Below are positions 57,870-64,000 of a stretch of DNA of 64,000 nt, in pieces. Numbering within the stretch: the first letter of the stretch is position 1; the number at the start of each line of letters is the position of its first letter. Position numbers and translations under genes: made by a program. The notes below the pieces were generated by a model. The model had not been told where the DNA came from. It made no database searches and saw only the letters and a program-made list of their open reading frames with translations. The DNA is from Adenophora triphylla var. japonica (taxonomy: Eukaryota > Streptophyta > Magnoliopsida > Asterales > Campanulaceae), in assembly GCA_022495995.1 (NCBI GenBank), contig JAFEMH010002562.1, forward strand, positions 248,001-312,000. The letters run 5' to 3'.

Positions 57870-59740
57870 ACATCCCGGTCACGTAGGATACCCGTCAAGG
57901 ATAATTAGACGGGGTAAATTCATCGGGAGGATTGCGAATCCTACTCCCTCTCCTGGCATACGACGACCACCCGATCTAGATTGTTGAGATGAGGATGAGG
58001 ATGATCCATCTTGGGACTTTCTGGAAACTTCGCACACGAGGCAAATGGAAACTAGGCCTAAATCCCGGAATCCCGAATGCACTGCTCAAAGCGTCCTGGG
58101 TATAATTGCTAGAAGAAGGAAGGAGCTCGAGGCGCGTTCGTGAAACCAAACCGATTCATCATTTCGGTAAAAGAATTACCCGTCTGTCCGGGTGAACTCT
58201 GTCTGACTGAACTCAAACTGATGCATATCACCGTATTGATCCCTGCATCTCGGCTCATCCTGCAGCTGTAATCCGCCACGCCTACGAACCCGATTCTCCC
58301 TCCGTGGCTCCTCTTCAGCAGTATGATCAATCATTGGAGGGGGAGCTTGGGCTTGCGATGCCGCTTCCCTAATATGTGTCAGTGTGTTAGTGACACATTG
58401 TTGAGTGTAATTCGCCAGGTCTTCCAAGGATGTGGCATTCTGGCTATATATGTACATCCCTTGGAGACTTTGAATTTGTTCAAAACAATGAACTAAAATT
58501 AATTAATACGGAAAAATGGTATTGTTTTTTGTAAAATCATTGTATGTAATATATAACTTACCACACCCTCATAACCAAGCCGAACGTGGCTCGAACTCCT
58601 AGTCCCTCCACATTAGACGAATTGTGGATGAGCGATCGAGTAATACGCCTATACCATGTCAAATAGGGGTGATGGTAGCTCATACCACTTCACCCAACTC
58701 TCCATCAACGACATTAAACTCCCGTTCATTCCACATTGCTATGTGCTGACCATGTTCTTGCATCCAGTTAACGCCCCAACCAGGACCTTGCCGACTAATC
58801 GATGCAAGTCCAAACCGGGCTGGTTGCAATCCGGCAGTGTGTTATTGCATCCTGTCTCCTAGGTTGTGTACACAACAACCTCTCCCATGCCCAAAGCTAT
58901 AAAAAAATTATCATTACGTACAAAACAGATTAAGTCCACTAGCATAATGTAATCATTTATAATTGACATACCTGTACAATGGTTAAGAAGCCACCACACC
59001 CTTTCGAATCGTGCTGAGATGCTACACACATCTCCCTATACAAGAAGGCCAACGCTCCACTACCCCAACTGTACTGACCAATATTATTTATTTCCCTAAG
59101 AAGTGCGAGGTACATCAACTTCACTAGGTTATCAGACGAGACGGGCATAATGTATGACCCCAATAATAAGAAAATGTAGGCTCGAGTATATGTCTCAATC
59201 ATATGCTCTCGAGACGCATTATTGGGAAGCTGCTCAAAATGAGGAAGTGTCCTAGAACCCATCTCATTGATATCATTCCACCTCTTTTGATGTCTCAGCC
59301 GAGGGTGCAACCCCAAATAACTCCTCAACAATCTCAACCTACGCCCGCACTCCTACTAGTTTCGAACTAGTCACCGGCATTCCGTCTACAGGAAGACCAC
59401 ACAACATGCCAATATCCTCTAAGGTGATGGTCATCTCCCCTACAGGTAAGTGAAAAGTGTGGGTCTCTGGACGCCATCTTTCAATCAAAGCCTCAATTAA
59501 ATGCCAATCATATTATATATGACCTAATAAATACACTCCATAAAATCCTGTATTTATAAGCTTATCTTCTATCCTCCAATCAACTCTAGCTGGAAGTACT
59601 GGACCACGCCTAGGTCTTAAATTGGTTAACTGTTGTCCCTCCCAAATATATTTAGATCTATGTGTATCCTGAGAAGTCAATACATGTGGATCGATTGCCC
59701 AGATCAATAAATTGTTGTTGTTCATGTTGATTCATCTGAA
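57870..59740 (-). pseudogene. Plant mobile domain (PMD) gene of the MULE-like element
   Basis: Exon 1 (about 59740 to 58967) has the full PMD N-terminal half: INTGFYGVYLLGHI, then [18 protein letters not shown] and [17 protein letters not shown], then ARAYIFLLLGSYIMPVSSD... and YSWGSGALAFLYREMC. Donor CAG/GTATGT; acceptor TTTTTTATAG precedes LWAWERL at about 58885, the expected next PMD block. A second intron starts GTAAGTT near 58560; the last exon (from about 58490) is Gln/Ser/Pro-rich and ends near 57870. Lesions: TAA after GHI (about 59518), TAG at about 59341, a shift near 59280 and at least two shifts in exon 2. Splice sites are intact. PMD function is unresolved; host relatives MAIN/MAIL1 act in silencing and meristem maintenance. 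Confidence 0.85.
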
Positions 59741-60464
59741 ATACAAAAATTTAATAGTAATTAAATTTAAATGGGACATAAAGTTTTGCTACATTTAAAT
59801 AGAAAAATTGCAACATGTTTGTCAAAGTAATTTTAACAAACACTTTATTTTAAATTTAACTTAAAAAAATTCTAACTAGGCAAAAATTAAATTACAATTG
59901 TTTAATTCATTGACAATCAAAAATTAAGTACATAAATCACAATAGTTTTAACAAAAAATTATATAAAAATGCACAAATAAAAATTCTTAGAAAAATATAT
60001 ATAGCTAAAATTAACAACTCAAAATAAATTAAAAAAAGAAATATAACTAACCATTCTTAGGTACCAAAGTAACACTTTCTCTCACAACTCTTTAAACTTC
60101 TTCTCTTCTCCTTCTCCTTCTCCTTCTCCTTCTCCTTCTCCTTCTTCTTCTCCTTAATTCTTTCTTTCTCTATCTCTCACTGCACTTGCTCCTTCTTCTT
60201 CCCTTCTTCTTCCCTGTGTTTCAATTGTGTTTCAATTGGAAAGTAATGGAAAATTTGAATCCGGAGATGGTATAACCGGATTCAAATTAAAGCAAATCCG
60301 GAATTTGCATTTCCGGATTTGAAGATACGCCACTAAGGAGCGATCGCTCCATATGGGGGGCGATCGCCCTCTCCTTTTTCCAGAATATTAATTTGTTTTT
60401 ATATTTTGTATTAAAAAATAAAATAAAAAATAGAATCCGGAGTTATCAATTCCGAATTACACTA

Positions 60465-60839
60465 TGAGCGATCGCCCCCCATAAACGTGCGATCGCTCCC
60501 TATTTTCCATAAAATATTATTTTCCTAATTTATCAGCTTTGGAAAATAAAAAAAAAAATAGAATTCGGAATTGGTGACGCCGGAGTACACATGGAGCGAT
60601 CGCTCTATATAAGGACGCGATCGCTCCCTATTTACGGACATATTATTTTTGGAAATTCAATTTTGGAAAACAAAAAAAAAAAAAAAAAAAAATTCCGGAA
60701 TTGGTAATTCCGAATTCATAATCCGGAATTACTGGGCCCTAGATTTCAAGCCAAAAGTGCTACTATGGTACTTAAGTTTTTAAAAATGTTATTTTGATAT
60801 ATAAATTTTTAAAAAGCTATATTTAAAAAAAAAAAAATC
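60465..60839. repeat. Right terminal inverted repeat of the MULE-like element
   Basis: Inverse of the left repeat; contains GCGATCGC at 60468, 60489, 60596 and 60617. Ends AAAAAAATC before TATTTATGT. Confidence 0.8.
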
Positions 60840-60848
60840 TATTTATGT

Positions 60849-62046
60849 AGTGGTCAACATTATTGAACTTTGAAAAAACTTTAATGTTTACTTAATAATG
60901 ATCTAAAAAATGTTATTGATACGCAATTAATGTTGACCACTAAAAAATTAAATGAGACAAATTTTCGAGATATAGAGAATATTTTTTGGGATGAGGGTCT
61001 GAGAATAATTATATTTTATTTATAAAATGGACATTCTTTTGAATATTAAATAATGAAAAGTGCATACATTGTGATAGTAAGATAATAGTAGTTTTATGTA
61101 TATGAACTATATTATTATTATATTTTTTCATATGAAGATAGTTCAATAAAATGAACATTATCAAATTATAGTGATATTTATTAATTTATTATCAAAGGAT
61201 GAAAGAATTAAGAAAATCACTTTTTTTTTAACATTATAGTTCATCCATATATTCGAATGTATCATTTTTAAATGTATTTTGATCACCCACTTTCTTTAAC
61301 TTGGCATGCTTCCATATCTTGAGTTGATCATTTGCATTCCACCTCTTTATTGATATATTCATTCAAATAAGTATGTGAAGGGGTGATTATTTATGTCACG
61401 TTTAATATTGCAATAACTTTGTATGATAATTGGTTTTTAAAGGGAAATGATAAAAAAATAAAAATAAATCACAACAAATTTATGGGACATTTGTTTAAAA
61501 TCAAACATTTTACAAATATGTAATTTCAGTTCCTAGAAACAAAATTTTATAAATTATTATATAAAAGTAACGAATAACTTTTTTGACTAATATTCAAATC
61601 TAAAACAATAATTATTAATTAAAAAAAATAAAATCAAACTGGAATATAAATAAAATATGGGAATAAAATCTTAATCAAGATAAAATATAAACATATAGTA
61701 AAAGAAAATAAACTTCAAACATAATTTCAACTTAAAATTAGCCCAAAAAATATAAAAAACAAATCCAAATAAAATACGAAAATGCAAATAATAACCAAAA
61801 GGAAATAAATAATTAATCAAAATAAAATTCTCATTCAAATTTAATTGGTCAAAGATTTTACTACAGTAAACTCACGCAAATTTATAAATAAATAAAAATT
61901 TGAATCTACAATAATCTTAAATCATAATAAAAATAAATAAACCAAAAATTATCAATAAAAATGAAAAATAAAATTAAAATCATTAAATAAAAAATAATTC
62001 AAAATGTCAATTGTAATAAAAATTGAGTAGGTCTAGGGAGATACGC
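60849..62046. other. AT-rich intergenic, no gene seen
   Basis: Very AT-rich with short A- and T-runs. No motif-bearing frame, RNA gene or complete element recognised. Confidence 0.5.
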
Positions 62047-62071
62047 GTTTCTCCATAAGTTATGGAGAAAC
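62047..62071. repeat. 25-nt palindrome, left copy
   Basis: GTTTCTCCATAA-G-TTATGGAGAAAC, perfect 12-bp arms. A near-identical palindrome is at 62884-62906. Confidence 0.85.
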
Positions 62072-62077
62072 GGGTTT

Positions 62078-62470
62078 CTGGATATCCAGAAGCTTTGGGA
62101 TTGATATTCAGAAGCTTTGGGACGGATATCCAAAAAAAAGATTTGAGATCAAATCCAAGGCCAAGACCAAATTTCTGATCTGGATATCACTTTCACAAGG
62201 TTCTGGATATCCAGAACATTGAATATGGATATCCAGAAGCCTTAAAACTTATATCCAGAAGCCAATTCTAAATTTCTGGATATCACTTACATAAGGTTCT
62301 GGATATCCTTTCAAAGAGTTCTGGATATCCAGAAGCTTTATAATTGATATTCAGAAGCTTTATAATTGATATCCAGAAGCTTTTTAATTGATATCCAGAA
62401 CCCAAACCCTTTTTAATTGATATCCAGAAGCTTTATAATTGATATCCAGCACCTTTTTAATAGATATCCG
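62078..62470. repeat. Minisatellite built on GATATCCAGAAGCTTT
   Basis: About sixteen imperfect units at 20-26-bp spacing, each centred on GATATC (or GATATTC). CTGGATATCCAG, a 12-bp palindrome, occurs several times. Confidence 0.85.
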
Positions 62471-62550
62471 TAAACAACAAAAAGACGGACAAAATCAATC
62501 TCATTAGAACCAAATCCACCCAACATATCCAAAAATAATTGTTTTTTTTA

Positions 62551-62571
62551 GGAAGATCGAGGCGGAGGGAG
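62551..62571. mobile_element. Stowaway end remnant
   Basis: GAGGCGGAGGGAGTA resembles the right end of a Stowaway element. No matching left end; partly shared with the start of intronic sequence next to the exon below. Confidence 0.4.
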
Positions 62572-62602
62572 TATTAGAATTAACTTTGACACTAGTAAAT
62601 AC

Positions 62603-62846
62603 CATCGCAATCGAAGATGAAGGTTTCGCCGGAGTCAATGACAGCCACCACGCCGGAGCGACATCGAGAGTTGGAGGGAGTGCCTGAAAAAGAGAACCCA
62701 CTTTGTGAAATTGAGGAGCTCAGGGAGGTTTTGAAGGATAGAAAATGGAAAGGCAGCACGTGAGGGGGCAGATTTGAGGTTCGTATTGCAGGAGTGAAAT
62801 TGTGGGTGGGCGTACTAAGAATTGAAGAAAACGCCATTGAAGCCAT
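62603..62846 (-). pseudogene. Isolated first exon of a plastid HAD phosphatase gene (phosphoglycolate phosphatase-like)
   Basis: ATG at 62844-62846 starts MASMAFSSILSTP. The first 65 residues are Ser/Pro/Thr-rich with few acidic residues, as in a chloroplast transit peptide. They are followed by VIDSGETFIFDCDG, the HAD nucleophile motif as found in chloroplast phosphoglycolate phosphatase (where the family reads DSVETFIFDCDGVIW). The exon ends in GATG/GTATTT, a plausible donor that splits the glycine codon at the right place. No downstream exon is present in the next 10 kb on that strand; MITE, minisatellite and AT-rich sequence follow. It is either a captured or abandoned gene fragment, or the 5' end of a gene with a very long first intron. 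Function inferred from motif only. Confidence 0.65.
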
Positions 62847-62883
62847 TTTTTGCGTGGTGGAAAGTACGTGTGTGTGTGTGCGT

Positions 62884-62906
62884 TTTCTCCATAAATTATG
62901 GAGAAA
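62884..62906. repeat. 23-nt palindrome, right copy
   Basis: TTTCTCCATAA-A-TTATGGAGAAA. It lies about 40 bp 5' of the exon ATG, next to a short GT repeat, and mirrors 62047-62071. Confidence 0.85.
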
Positions 62907-64000
62907 CACGTTTCTCAGCAGATTTTGGCATAAAAATTAGCTCAAAAGAAAAAATAATTACAAATGAAGGAAAAAAAATTCTATATAACCTACGTTGTAA
63001 ATGAGTCACGTTTCAATTCTAAGTCAACCAATAAATAAATCAATAAAATTAGATTTAAATTTAAATTTACTTCTCAAATATGAAATAAATAAAATAAAAA
63101 ATAAGTTAAAAATAGGAATTCATACAAAACACAAACTAATACTACAACAAACATTAAAAAAAAATTAAACCAATAAAATTTGAAATAAAAGTACAAAAAG
63201 TCCATATTCAAATAAAGAGAATAATTATTAAAATGAAAATTAAAATAAAATAAATCTTTTATTAAAATAATAATAATAAATTCATAGCCAAAACTAAATT
63301 CACATTGAAATTAACTTGAAAAAAATGAATTACCACAAAAAGTTAAACATAAGAGTTAAATTTTTAAGAGAAAGCATAAAAAATATATATGAAAAAATTA
63401 AAATCATAAAATATTATAATTTCATACTCCTATAATACTTCACAAATTATAATCAAAATAGTTAAAAAATAAAAAAATTAAATTAAATGAAAAATTATAA
63501 ATCTAAAACTACATTCAATACGAAATAAAAATAAAACAAAAGCAAGAACTAAATCAAAAGGAAACATTTTTTAAAGGCAAAAAAAAAAAATCACCTATAA
63601 ATCAATTTGTAAATTAGGCCTAAAACAAAATCAAAAGCGAAGCGAAAATCAAACAAATTTTATATTAAAAAGTAAATAAACCAATTAAAAAATCAAAATG
63701 AAATTCTTATTTGAGCCAAAATGTAAACAAAAATATAAATTGTAACAAAAATAAAATTTAAGATCATATATTTATAAGGAAATATGTATAAAAATAATAA
63801 TAATATGTATCATATCATAAGATATTATAATTTCAATATACTATGTTTTCTTCATCAAAATGTTTTAATCAAAATAGACAAAAATTAACAAAGAAAATCA
63901 AAGCAAATATTAAAATATTTTGAAAGGGAAAATTAAAATTAAAGCAAAAGGCCAATCAAAATTTGAGAAAAATAGAAAAAGTTAAAACATAATCAAAAGA
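62907..64000. other. AT-rich terminal stretch, no gene seen
   Basis: Extremely AT-rich, A-biased on +. No coding frame with a motif, RNA gene or complete repeat was recognised. Confidence 0.5.

Larger units (their letters stand above)
57060..60839 (-). mobile_element. MULE-like DNA transposon (3.8 kb) carrying a PMD gene
   Basis: Terminal inverted repeats start GATTTTTTTT and extend roughly 370 bp (left about 57060-57430, right about 60465-60839). A perfect 9-bp target duplication TATTTATGT lies at 57051-57059 and 60840-60848, the Mutator signature. No MULE transposase was found; the only coding remnant is the PMD gene. PMD genes inside MULE-like elements are known. The ends carry clustered GCGATCGC palindromes. 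Confidence 0.85.

Noticed and set aside
57272..60624. Bacterial (cyanobacterial HIP1-like GCGATCGC) contamination
   Set aside because: The palindromes sit inside an element with plant PMD gene, introns and perfect 9-bp target duplication.
62930..64000. Organellar DNA insertion because of extreme AT content
   Set aside because: No plastid or mitochondrial gene, tRNA or rRNA motif was recognised.

Overview
This is plant nuclear DNA, most likely from an angiosperm. It carries Ty1/copia and Ty3/gypsy (Tat-lineage) LTR retrotransposons primed by plant-type tRNA sites, a plant L1-type LINE, Stowaway MITEs with CTCCCTCCG ends, a MULE, Helitron-like ends and GT-AG introns. I cannot name the species. 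Almost everything is transposon sequence. The one clear cellular gene is an ankyrin-repeat/PGG membrane protein on the minus strand at 46703-48844. A second cellular trace is a lone plastid-targeted HAD-phosphatase exon near 62.7 kb.

Layout. 1-19774: the 3' two thirds of a degenerate Tat element. It has pol on +, then two spliced genes antisense to pol (one DUF7745-like, one with a plant mobile domain, PMD), then an LTR. A hAT MITE (4210-4657) sits in one antisense gene and a complete copia element (6825-14838) in the other. 20377-23598: a 5'-truncated LINE, minus strand. 24205-24864: two MITEs. 25110-38299: a complete, very young Tat element on minus, with its own antisense gene (putative gypsy-type transposon domain) on +. 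39077-46714: a young copia element on minus inserted 11 codons before the original stop of the ankyrin gene, itself hit by a gag-only copia element (41367-43912). The ankyrin intron holds one Stowaway inside another. 50140-55329: an older copia element on +. 55987-56670: a fold-back element. 56799-56961: two opposed Helitron-type ends. 57060-60839: a MULE-like element with 9-bp target duplications and a broken PMD gene. 62047-62906: a palindrome-flanked segment with a GATATC minisatellite and the phosphatase exon. The rest, including 60840-62040 and 62907-64000, is AT-rich with no recognisable gene.

Most notable. (i) In the first Tat element a duplicated 10-bp GCCG(C/T)ACGGC box, 30-31 bp apart, lies just ahead of all three presumed promoters (LTR and both antisense genes), at nearly the same distance from both antisense ATGs. 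(ii) In the MULE-like element the rare palindrome GCGATCGC occurs 13 times, 12 of them as six pairs 19-21 bp apart. (iii) Two LTR elements have almost identical LTRs but broken interiors, which suggests mobilisation in trans. (iv) The young Tat element has a repeated stem-loop with a compensatory base change. Percent identities are by-eye counts; family names rest on motifs, not on searches.
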